From Chloroflexota bacterium (lineage in GTDB: Bacteria; Chloroflexota; UBA6077; FW602-bin22): DNA of 32,217 nucleotides. Positions within the stretch are counted from its first letter, which is position 1. Every line of letters starts with the position of its first letter. Both the position numbers and the translations under genes were made by a program. Of this stretch, positions 1-6,480 are shown piece by piece. The notes below the pieces were generated by a model. That model was not told where the DNA came from. It ran no database searches and saw only the letters and a list, made by a program, of their open reading frames with translations. The stretch lies in assembly GCA_016875715.1 (NCBI GenBank), contig VGOZ01000034.1, positions 1 to 32,217 on the forward strand, given 5' to 3'.

Positions 1-2
1 GC

Positions 3-128
3 TTCCACCGCGCCAGCGCCGCCGGCATCGTGCGCACGCCCGTGTCCTCCCGCCCAATCGACCCCAGTCCGACTGAGCCGAGTGAACATAACATGGCGGC
101 TGCGCATCTCACCGGGAACTCACTTTAG
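3..128 (+). CDS. possible 3' end of an upstream gene (partial)
   Basis: A plus-strand frame is open from the window edge and ends at a TAG at 126-128. Its last base is the first base of the GTG that may start the next gene (TAGTG), which would allow translational coupling. The roughly 41 residues show no recognisable domain. The minus strand of the first 67 bases is also open, so a gene running leftward out of the window is an equal alternative. A TANNNT hexamer (TAACAT, 89-94) could be a promoter for the next gene. Weak call. Confidence 0.2.
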   Translation, partial: FHRASAAGIVRTPVSSRPIDPSPTEPSEHNMAAAHLTGNSL

Positions 129-1357
129 TGCCCTCACCCCACCGGCCGGCGCCGACCGCGGCCGTCCGGCGGGGACCGCGCGCAGACGCCAACGACCGTC
201 GGACGCCACGTCCGACTCGCGCTCGCCCGCCCACACGCCGCGTGGATCGCCCGGCGCCATTGGCGCCGGAGGAGAGCCGCGATCGGCGAATCCTCGTCCA
301 CGTTGTGCCCGGACTCGAGGAGCTCGCGATGGAGGAGATCCGCGCGGCGATCCCCGAGGCCCGACCGATCACCTCCTTTCGCCGCTTTGACGATCGCACC
401 TCGATCCTGGAGTTCAGCGGGACGAGGCAGACCCGTCTCTGGCTGCGACTGCGCACCGTGGAAGACGTGTTCATCCTCGCCGCGCGCGGCCGGGATATCC
501 GGCACGGATCGGCGGGGCTTTCCGACATCTCCGCCGTGGTGCTCAAAGCGGCGCGAGTGGACGATGCCCTGCGCGGCTTCATGCAACAGCGCCGCGCCGC
601 GCCGAAGACCTTCCGGGTCGTGGCACGATTATCGGGCGCACAGGGATTCCGTCGCGTCGACGCGCAGAGCGCGGTGGAGAGCGCGCTCCGGCAACGCTGG
701 CGCGGCGTCCGACCGGCATCTGGCGACGAAGCAGACGTGGAGGCCTGGCTCAGCATCGTCGGTGGCATGGCGCTTGTTGGCGTCCGCGTCAGTGGCGGCG
801 AAATGCGCGCGCTGCCCGAGGGCGTCCGGCCGCTTCCCGGCTCGCTGAAGCCGGCGGTCGCGCGCGCGATGGTCCTTCTGTCCGAACCGAAACCGACGGA
901 CTTCGTCGTCGACCCGTTTTGCGGTGCGGGCACGCTCCTCATCGAGCGCGGCCTCACCGAAGAGTTCGCGGCGCTACTTGGCGGCGATAGCGATCGATCT
1001 GCTGCCCAGCGCGCCCGAGTGAACGCGCGGGCTGCGGGCGTGAACATGGCCGTGAAGCAGTGGGACGCACTCGAACTTCCGCTCGAGACGGCCAGCGTCG
1101 ATGTGATCCTGACCAATCCTCCCTTCGGCCGGCAATTCGGCCTGCCTGACGGCGCCGTCGATCCGGCGGCGCTGTATGCCCGATTCCTGAGTCAGGTGGG
1201 TCGCGTGCTCCGAGCCGAGGGGCGCGCGGCCATCCTCACCGCGGCACAGGATGCGCTGGAGGGCGCGCTTGCCGGTACCGGGCTGCGTGTCCAGCGCCGG
1301 GTCGGCCTGGGCCTCCGAGGACTGCCGGCGACGATTTACCTCCTTCGCCGTGGCTGA
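128..1357 (+). CDS. THUMP-domain class I RNA methyltransferase (Trm14/RlmL-like)
   Basis: Predicted SAM-dependent N2-guanine-type methyltransferase acting on tRNA or rRNA. The middle of the protein resembles a ferredoxin-like plus THUMP region. The C-terminal Rossmann domain has the SAM-binding motif VDPFCGAGTLLIE and the catalytic motif TNPPFG, as in RlmL, Trm14 and TrmN. The GTG at 128 gives 409 aa, but the first ~44 residues are Pro/Arg-rich and resemble no domain. A TTG at 260 or the ATG at 329 are possible starts, and no clear Shine-Dalgarno decides between them. The 3' end overlaps the antiporter start by 8 nt. The family is confident; the target RNA and exact start are not. Confidence 0.8.
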   Translation: MPSPHRPAPTAAVRRGPRADANDRRTPRPTRARPPTRRVDRPAPLAPEESRDRRILVHVVPGLEELAMEEIRAAIPEARPITSFRRFDDRTSILEFSGTRQTRLWLRLRTVEDVFILAARGRDIRHGSAGLSDISAVVLKAARVDDALRGFMQQRRAAPKTFRVVARLSGAQGFRRVDAQSAVESALRQRWRGVRPASGDEADVEAWLSIVGGMALVGVRVSGGEMRALPEGVRPLPGSLKPAVARAMVLLSEPKPTDFVVDPFCGAGTLLIERGLTEEFAALLGGDSDRSAAQRARVNARAAGVNMAVKQWDALELPLETASVDVILTNPPFGRQFGLPDGAVDPAALYARFLSQVGRVLRAEGRAAILTAAQDALEGALAGTGLRVQRRVGLGLRGLPATIYLLRRG

Positions 1358-3077
1358 GGGTGCCGACGGGCGGATCATCCAGGATCTGGTCACCGCGATT
1401 GTTGCCGCCTACATCGGCGGACTGATCGCGCAGCGCCTCCGTCAGCCGGTCATCCTCGGGTACTTCCTGGGTGGGTTCGCGATGAACGTGATCCCGATCC
1501 ATTTCGTCGACAGCCACAACGTGGAGATCTTCGCCGAACTCGGAGTCGCACTCCTCATGTTCGCCGTGGGCATCGAGATCAGCCCGCGCGAGATTCGCTC
1601 CTTCGGGCGCTCCGGCTTGCTGGTCGGGTTCGTACAGGTGGCTCTGACTGTCGCGCTCGGTGTCGCGATCGCGCCGATGATGGGTATGTCGCTTCGTCAG
1701 GGCATTCTCATCGGCGCGCTCCTCGCGCTGACGAGCACTGTCGTCACGATTCGCGTGCTGCTGGCGCGGAGCGAGACCGGTGCCCCCCACGGTCGATTCG
1801 CGGTGGGCGTCTGCGTGGCGCAGGACATTGCGATGGTGCCCATGGTGGCGCTCCTGCCTATCCTCACCAGCGCCTCGGTGGAGGACCCCCTACCCACCCT
1901 GGGAAGCGCGTTCGTCAGCGGAGCCATGCTCGTGGCGGCAGTCTACCTGGTCGGGTTGAAGGTCGCTCCCTGGCTGCTCGATCGCGCCGCGTTCATGCGC
2001 TCGCATGAACTGTTTCTGCTGGGCTCGGTGAGTTTCGCGCTCGGCGTCGCCGCGCTCAGTCAGTTCGCCGGATTTTCGCTGGCGTTTGGCGCGTTCCTCG
2101 CCGGTCTAGGCCTGGCGACCTCGGGTTATCGCGCCCAGATCATCGGCGAGGTGAGGACGCTCCGGGATCTCTTCGCTTCGCTCTTCTTCGTCTCGCTCGG
2201 CCTGCTGCTTCAGCCGTACGTTGTCGTCACCCGGGCGGACGCTCTCGTCACTCTGCTCGCGGCGACGCTCCTGGGAAAGGGGGCAATCGTCGTCGCGGCT
2301 GGCGCTCTTCTCGGGCAGCGCGCGCGGATGCTCGTCCCCGCCGCACTCGTGCTCGCGACGATGGGCGAGTTCTCGTTCGTGCTCGCCCGTCTGGGCATCG
2401 CGTCCGGTGCGCTCTCGTCCGAGGACTTCGATCTCATCGTCGCCACGGCGCTGATCTCGATCCTCATTGCCCCGTTCCTTCCCCGCCTCGCCGATCCCCT
2501 TATCACGCTCGGCGAGCGCATCCCGCTGCTCCGCACCAGCTTCACCCAGCCCGTCGAGATCCACGGCGATACCGAGGGTCTGCGCAATCACACCGTCATC
2601 TGCGGCTACGGCAGGGTCGCCCGCGAACTCGCCAGCGCGCTCGCGGCGCGCAGGTTCACCTACGTCGTCGTCGAGCTGAATCCCGAGATCGTCGCCACCC
2701 TCCGAGCGCGCGGGGTGCCAGTCGCCTACGGCGATGCGGCGAATCCCGTGGTGATGGAGCACCTTCGCCTTGAACGGGCGCGTCTGCTCGCCGTGCTCAT
2801 CCCGGATGGCGTGACCGCGGAACTGATCTGCCAGCATGCACGATCGCTCCACCCTCGTCTCGACATCGTCGCGCGTGCGGTGGACGAACGGGTCGTCAAC
2901 CGGCTCCGCGCGATACCGGTATCCGAGGTGGTCCAGCCGGAGTTCGAGGCCGGCATAGAGGTCATCAACCACGCCCTGCGTCGGTACGGCGTCGTGGGTC
3001 CGGAGCTTGCCCAGGCGACGATGGGCCGGCGGGCCGCGTTCTATCGCCGCGTGACGTCCGAGGAGGAGGGGGACTGA
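1350..3077 (+). CDS. CPA2 monovalent cation:proton antiporter with RCK/TrkA-N domain (KefB-like)
   Basis: Inner-membrane K+ or Na+/H+ antiporter of the CPA2 family. Residues ~10-400 form about a dozen hydrophobic helices, with family-like stretches such as GYFLGGFAMN, FAVGIEISPRE and FSLAFGAFLAGL. Residues ~430-550 form a cytosolic RCK_N/TrkA-N domain beginning TVICGYGRVARELA (a Rossmann GxGxxA variant), which in this family gates transport through nucleotide binding. The chosen GTG overlaps the methyltransferase stop by 8 nt and gives 575 aa. An ATG 33 codons upstream is open, but the added residues lie wholly in the methyltransferase gene and look like its shadow. No TrkA-C domain is evident. 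The transported ion cannot be read from sequence. Confidence 0.88.
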   Translation: MAEGADGRIIQDLVTAIVAAYIGGLIAQRLRQPVILGYFLGGFAMNVIPIHFVDSHNVEIFAELGVALLMFAVGIEISPREIRSFGRSGLLVGFVQVALTVALGVAIAPMMGMSLRQGILIGALLALTSTVVTIRVLLARSETGAPHGRFAVGVCVAQDIAMVPMVALLPILTSASVEDPLPTLGSAFVSGAMLVAAVYLVGLKVAPWLLDRAAFMRSHELFLLGSVSFALGVAALSQFAGFSLAFGAFLAGLGLATSGYRAQIIGEVRTLRDLFASLFFVSLGLLLQPYVVVTRADALVTLLAATLLGKGAIVVAAGALLGQRARMLVPAALVLATMGEFSFVLARLGIASGALSSEDFDLIVATALISILIAPFLPRLADPLITLGERIPLLRTSFTQPVEIHGDTEGLRNHTVICGYGRVARELASALAARRFTYVVVELNPEIVATLRARGVPVAYGDAANPVVMEHLRLERARLLAVLIPDGVTAELICQHARSLHPRLDIVARAVDERVVNRLRAIPVSEVVQPEFEAGIEVINHALRRYGVVGPELAQATMGRRAAFYRRVTSEEEGD

Positions 3078-3092
3078 AAATTCCATAGCATC

Positions 3093-3119
3093 GGCAGGCA
3101 GCGGTTGTTTCCGCCTGCC
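3093..3119. terminator. hairpin between convergent genes
   Basis: GGCAGG and CGG pair with CCGCCTGCC across a TTGTTT loop, with a 3-nt bulge on the left arm. It lies between two convergent stop codons and has no T-run, so it is a plausible bidirectional terminator or mRNA 3' stabiliser only. Confidence 0.4.
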
Positions 3120-3131
3120 CGTACCGAGCGG

Positions 3132-3566
3132 CTATCCGCCGAGGCCGGTGTACTCGTCCCGGAAGTCCCAGATCCGGGTGCGCTCGGCGTCGATCCGCAA
3201 GAGCATCCCCTCCCAGTTGAAGCCATCCACGTAGGCGTTGCCGACCTTCTCACCCAGGTAGCGGATCGCGATGCGCCGCACCGCTTCCCGCTCTCCCTCG
3301 ATGATGAGCGTGGCGCGCCCGCGCATTTCGATCCCGCAGTAGGGCGGCGTATCGTCGTACAGCACGAGACTGACCCGTGGATCGCTCCGGACGTGCTGCC
3401 CTTTGACGTCGTTGCGTCCGACGTGGACCCAGAACGTCCCCTCGCGCCACTCGTGCCAGACCGGCGAAAGGAGCACCATACCGTCTCTACGGTAGGTCGC
3501 AAGGGTCGAACACTTTGGGGCGTGCAGCAGGTCGGCGATATCGTCGGGCGTCAGGTCGCGTCGCAC
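3132..3566 (-). CDS. PPOX-class (pyridoxamine 5'-phosphate oxidase-fold) F420/FMN-binding protein
   Basis: A 144-aa split-beta-barrel protein of the PPOX superfamily. Typical features are STLATYRRDGMVLLSPVWHEW at the N-terminus, the VGRNDVKGQHVRSDPRVSLVLYDD block (cofactor phosphate binding in relatives) and the RGRATLIIEGE strand. Family members reduce small substrates with F420H2 or flavin, or bind heme or biliverdin. The neighbouring LLM oxidoreductase makes F420 the likelier cofactor. The GTG start follows GAGGAGG, which sits in the 9-nt gap after the LLM stop, so the two genes form one operon. The physiological substrate is unknown. Confidence 0.82.
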   Translation of the reverse strand: MRRDLTPDDIADLLHAPKCSTLATYRRDGMVLLSPVWHEWREGTFWVHVGRNDVKGQHVRSDPRVSLVLYDDTPPYCGIEMRGRATLIIEGEREAVRRIAIRYLGEKVGNAYVDGFNWEGMLLRIDAERTRIWDFRDEYTGLGG

Positions 3567-3575
3567 GGGGCCTCC

Positions 3576-4529
3576 TCAGGTCTCCAGCCGGGAAACGACG
3601 TGTTCGGCGAAGTACGCGGCGCTGTCCATTGCCGGGAAATCCGCGAAGCGCAGGATCACGTGACCGACGCCAAGCTCGGTGAAGGCGCGGATCTGGTCGG
3701 CCACATCGCCCGGCTCACCGATCAGGCAGGCCTCGTCGCCGCCTGAAGCCTGGTAGAAGCGGCTCGCCTGGGCGAGACGGCGGGCCTCGGCGCGGGTGGG
3801 CGCCACCGCGACGACGCCGGTCTCCCACGTCAGTGCGATGGTGGCCGGATCGCGTCGGATCGTCGCGCAATGCCCGGAGAGAACGTCGAGTTTGCGCCGG
3901 TACGTCGCGGGTGACCCGCCCGGCATGTTCCACCAGTCGGCGTGACGCGCGACCGCGCGGAGTGTCAGTTGCTCACCGGCACCGCCGATCATGATCGGGA
4001 TCGGTGGGTCCGGCATCGGGTTGCAGTACGCGTCGGTGACCGAGAAGTGGCGGCCGTGGAACGTCGCGGGCGAGGCCGTCCACATCGCGCGCATGATCTG
4101 CACTCCGTCCTCAAGTTGGCCGATGCGGATTGCCGGCGGGGGATACGGATAGCCGTAGGACGTGTACTCATCCTCCTTCCACCCCGCGCCGATACCCATG
4201 ATCAGCCGCCCGCCCGTGAGTAACTGCGTTGTCGCGGCCATCTTGGCCAGAAGCGCGGGATTTCGAAACGAGTTATTCATCACCACATGGCCAAACCGAT
4301 AGCGCGGAAACACCGCCGCAAAGTGGCAGATTGCCGACCAGGCTTCGAGCGTATCCGGGTGCGGCCCGCGCCACCCGTTCCCGGGCACGACGTGATCGGA
4401 GAGCCAGGCGGTCCGAAAGGCACCGTCGAGATGGCGCAGGTGGTTCTCGATCTGCCGGACGAGCACGGTGCCCGGCGCGTCGTCGGCCGGCCACATCGGC
4501 ACTCGCCAGCCAAGCTCGACCCGCACCAC
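3576..4529 (-). CDS. LLM-class (luciferase-like) F420-dependent oxidoreductase
   Basis: A TIM-barrel flavin/F420 oxidoreductase of the bacterial luciferase-like family, 317 aa. Recognisable parts are WLSDHVVPGNG near the N-terminus, GHVVMNNSFRNPALLAKMAATTQLLTGGRL (split here by nothing but quoted in part), GIGAGWKEDEY, and PIMIGGAGEQLTLRAVARHADWWN, typical of F420-dependent members. It first reads from GTG at 4529; a second GTG follows directly. There is no Shine-Dalgarno. Instead the palindromic promoter at 4535-4552 places a -10 hexamer 8 nt before the GTG, so a leaderless mRNA is likely. It is co-transcribed with the PPOX gene. Substrate unknown. Confidence 0.85.
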   Translation of the reverse strand: MVRVELGWRVPMWPADDAPGTVLVRQIENHLRHLDGAFRTAWLSDHVVPGNGWRGPHPDTLEAWSAICHFAAVFPRYRFGHVVMNNSFRNPALLAKMAATTQLLTGGRLIMGIGAGWKEDEYTSYGYPYPPPAIRIGQLEDGVQIMRAMWTASPATFHGRHFSVTDAYCNPMPDPPIPIMIGGAGEQLTLRAVARHADWWNMPGGSPATYRRKLDVLSGHCATIRRDPATIALTWETGVVAVAPTRAEARRLAQASRFYQASGGDEACLIGEPGDVADQIRAFTELGVGHVILRFADFPAMDSAAYFAEHVVSRLET

Positions 4530-4534
4530 GAGGC

Positions 4535-4552
4535 GCCATCCTATAGGATGGC
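4535..4552. promoter_or_regulatory. 18-bp perfect palindrome acting as symmetric divergent -10 element
   Basis: GCCATCCTATAGGATGGC is a perfect palindrome filling most of the 26 bp between two divergent GTG starts. It contains TAGGAT (a TANNNT -10) on each strand: plus at 4544-4549, 6 nt before GTG 4556, and minus at 4543-4538, 8 nt before GTG 4529. That spacing fits transcription starting at or next to the start codon. A regulator could also bind the symmetric site. Neither gene has a Shine-Dalgarno here. Confidence 0.6.
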
Positions 4553-4555
4553 CCG

Positions 4556-4954
4556 GTGAGCCGTCGGCTCGACGACTGGGATCTCGCCGATCGCGAGGGA
4601 GAGCGACCCCGGTCGCCCGTCACGCCCGACGTACTCGTTGCCGCGGAGCGGATCCTTCACGAAAGGCGAGCCGTCCTGTTGGGCGAGGTTGGCGCGCTCG
4701 CGCGGCAAGCGGCCGACGTCGGTGCGAGGCCGCAGTACGGCAAGAGGATCGGCGACCACACCCCCGACGCGGTTGAGTCGCGGAAGAATGCGATCGTCGA
4801 GGGGGCACTCCGGGCACGACTTGCCGAGGTCGACGCCGCGTTGGAGCGGATCGCGCGTGGTTCCTATGGCCGCTGCGCGCGGTGCGGGCGAGTCATCGAT
4901 GCCGAGCGCCTGCGGGCGCTGCCGTGGGCAACCGCGTGCGTGATTTGCCCGTAG
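4556..4954 (+). CDS. DksA/TraR-family C4 zinc-finger protein
   Basis: A 132-aa protein. Residues ~25-100 are charged and probably alpha-helical (coiled coil), followed by the family hallmark ALERIARGSYGRC and a C4 zinc finger with Cys107, Cys110, Cys128 and Cys131. DksA-like proteins enter the RNA polymerase secondary channel and alter initiation, often with ppGpp. The acidic coiled-coil tip of DksA (D-x-x-D-x-A) is not evident; GDHTPDAVES lies near there, so a DksA-like role is inference. The GTG start lies 6 nt after a TAGGAT -10 shared with the divergent oxidoreductase, and no Shine-Dalgarno is present. Convergent to rhaM. Confidence 0.82.
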   Translation: MSRRLDDWDLADREGERPRSPVTPDVLVAAERILHERRAVLLGEVGALARQAADVGARPQYGKRIGDHTPDAVESRKNAIVEGALRARLAEVDAALERIARGSYGRCARCGRVIDAERLRALPWATACVICP

Positions 4955-4976
4955 GGCCACGGCAGGACAGAACTGA

Positions 4977-5001
4977 GCGGGCGGCACTTGCGGGCGCCCG
5001 C
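4977..5001. terminator. GC-rich hairpin between convergent genes
   Basis: GCGGGCG (4977-4983) pairs with CGCCCGC (4995-5001) across an 11-nt loop, in the 53-bp gap between convergent stops. No T-run follows. Confidence 0.3.
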
Positions 5002-5007
5002 CGTCTC

Positions 5008-5325
5008 TCAGTCCAGGTGGAAGACCTCATCCAACTGCAGCATCGCCTGGTCCGGTCGACGCCCGGACTCGATCTCGAAGAACGGCGCCATGTCCCGCTG
5101 CCAGCGCAGGTTGACCTCTCGTTCGGCCATCAGTGCCCGGGCGCGATCGAAGTCGTCCGTCTCCAGGTAGCCAAAAAGCAGGCCATCGTCCCGCATGAAG
5201 AGCGAGTAGTTCTTCCAGCCAGTCTCACGCAGCGCCTGGAGCATCTCCGGCCAGACCTCGCGGTGCCGGCGCCTGTATTCGGGGATCATCGACTCCTTGA
5301 CCTTGAAGCAGAACCCGACCCTCAC
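5008..5325 (-). CDS. rhaM: L-rhamnose mutarotase-like protein
   Basis: A 105-aa dimeric alpha+beta barrel protein. RhaM interconverts the alpha and beta anomers of L-rhamnose. Family features are YRRRHREVWPEM with the catalytic-type His21, RWQRDM matching the RWWKYM of the E. coli enzyme, and the C-terminal EVFHLD matching EVFYLP. The GTG start follows GAGGAGG closely; the frame is open for 32 codons upstream but has no better signal there. It lies 14 nt after the DUF218 stop, so they share a transcript. No other rhamnose gene (isomerase, kinase, aldolase) is in the window, though a fuconolactonase-like gene lies 26 kb away, so the sugar may not be rhamnose. Confidence 0.82.
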   Translation of the reverse strand: MRVGFCFKVKESMIPEYRRRHREVWPEMLQALRETGWKNYSLFMRDDGLLFGYLETDDFDRARALMAEREVNLRWQRDMAPFFEIESGRRPDQAMLQLDEVFHLD

Positions 5326-5339
5326 GCCATCCTCCTCGT

Positions 5340-5963
5340 TCAGAGCCGCCCTGAGACCCGCCCCAGGAGCAGCAGCATCCAGTTGTAAAAGACCTGCGTC
5401 CGCCACTGCGTGTCCGTCCACCAGAGTCGGTCGCCAATTTCGGGGTCACGCACCAGGATCTGACCGACTGCGATCCCCTCGCCGCCGAGGATGCGATCGG
5501 CGGCCAGGAGGACGCGTCGACTGCCACCCGGCGCGCCGACGAACTGGACGCGGCGCCATCCGCGCGCCCGTGCCTCCACCGCCAGCGCACTCAGCGACTC
5601 GTACAGATCCTCACCGTGCGGCACCGCCACGATCCGCTCCGGCGGTACTCCGGCGGCGGCGAGGTGGTCCGCGCGGGGACTACCCACCGCCGGCGCCAGG
5701 ACATCCGGTGAAAACGGCCTGCCCAGCACAACGATCGGCACCCTCGCTTCACGGGCGACCTCCGCAATCCGCGCGTCCGACCATGTCGTCCTCAGGTTAG
5801 CGCCGACGATGAGGGCCTGGGGGTCGGCGATCGGCCTCTCGAGATCGAGCGACGCGAGGGTCGCCGCGAGGAAGGCGTGGCGCTGCGTGAGAGCGACGAC
5901 GAGCCCGGCCAGCAGCGTGAGAAGGAGCACCGCGGCCGCGACCTGGATCGGGCGACGGGGCAA
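5340..5963 (-). CDS. DUF218/YdcF-family (SanA/ElyC-like) membrane-anchored protein
   Basis: A 207-aa protein with an N-terminal hydrophobic helix (about residues 6-26) and a DUF218 domain: ALIVGANLR, the RADHLAAAGVPPERIVAVP core, and a repeated alpha/beta pattern. The family includes SanA and ElyC, linked to envelope integrity and peptidoglycan precursors; the biochemical activity is unsettled. The start is uncertain. TTG at 5963 is the first usual start codon and has no Shine-Dalgarno. The frame stays open upstream with protein-like sequence (GTRDPALYYR) to a CTG at 5996 that sits 6 nt after TACTCT, the arrangement of the leaderless starts seen elsewhere in this window. Confidence 0.65.
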   Translation of the reverse strand: MPRRPIQVAAAVLLLTLLAGLVVALTQRHAFLAATLASLDLERPIADPQALIVGANLRTTWSDARIAEVAREARVPIVVLGRPFSPDVLAPAVGSPRADHLAAAGVPPERIVAVPHGEDLYESLSALAVEARARGWRRVQFVGAPGGSRRVLLAADRILGGEGIAVGQILVRDPEIGDRLWWTDTQWRTQVFYNWMLLLLGRVSGRL

Positions 5964-6002
5964 GCGGTAGTAGAGCGCGGGATCGCGGGTGCCCAGATGA
6001 CC

Positions 6003-6012
6003 AGAGTAGCAT
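6003..6012. promoter_or_regulatory. overlapping divergent -10 elements, leaderless type
   Basis: On the plus strand TAGCAT (6007-6012) lies 6 nt before GTG 6019, with no Shine-Dalgarno. On the minus strand TACTCT (6008-6003) lies 6 nt before CTG 5996 of the DUF218 frame. The two hexamers share the central TA step. Confidence 0.45.
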
Positions 6013-6018
6013 GGCCCC

Positions 6019-6480
6019 GTGGACGCGCCGGAGGTTCAGCAGCACGCTGAGCGGATCGTCGAGGCGATCGCCCATCGCTCGGCGCAGGATGCCGGTCTGT
6101 CGATCGAGCAGGTTCAGAGCCTTCTGGTCCTGCGCGTGCGCGAGGAGGCCGAACAGCTGGGGATCCGTCCGCGCGCGCTGATGGGCGCGGTCTGGCGCGC
6201 CTGGGAGCGGCGCGATCGTCCACCGCTGCTTGGACCGAGCGAGACAATGAGGGTCCTCGAACGGCTCGCCGAGCGCGGCCTGGTGACGATGCGCCGGCAG
6301 GAGCAGGGCGACCCGCAGGTGATCTGGTGCGGCCTGCCCGACGACCAGGTCGATGCCCGGTTGGCGCAGATGGACCCGCCACTCAGCCACGAGGAGCGAC
6401 TCTTCGTCGAGGGCATCCGCCGGCACCTCGCCGCCCGCGCTCGGGGCGTGTGGCACTCGTGGGAGGCCGAGCGCCCGTGA
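6019..6480 (+). CDS. hypothetical protein, possible winged-helix
   Basis: Not recognised. The 153 aa are soluble and mostly helical by composition. The middle part (about residues 75-105: SETMRVLERLAERGLVTMRR, then a polar turn and VIWCGL) looks like a recognition helix plus wing of a winged-helix domain; this is an impression from pattern only. It has no signal peptide or membrane segment. The GTG start is supported by a -10 (TAGCAT) 6 nt upstream, implying a leaderless transcript. Its stop overlaps the GTG of the acyl-CoA synthetase by 4 nt (GTGA), so the two are co-translated and may be functionally linked, for example as regulator and enzyme. Confidence 0.75.
   Translation: MDAPEVQQHAERIVEAIAHRSAQDAGLSIEQVQSLLVLRVREEAEQLGIRPRALMGAVWRAWERRDRPPLLGPSETMRVLERLAERGLVTMRRQEQGDPQVIWCGLPDDQVDARLAQMDPPLSHEERLFVEGIRRHLAARARGVWHSWEAERP

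Noticed and set aside
109-1116. Long minus-strand frame of 335 codons
   Set aside because: It is the shadow of the THUMP methyltransferase gene; Arg/Ser-rich translation with no domain.
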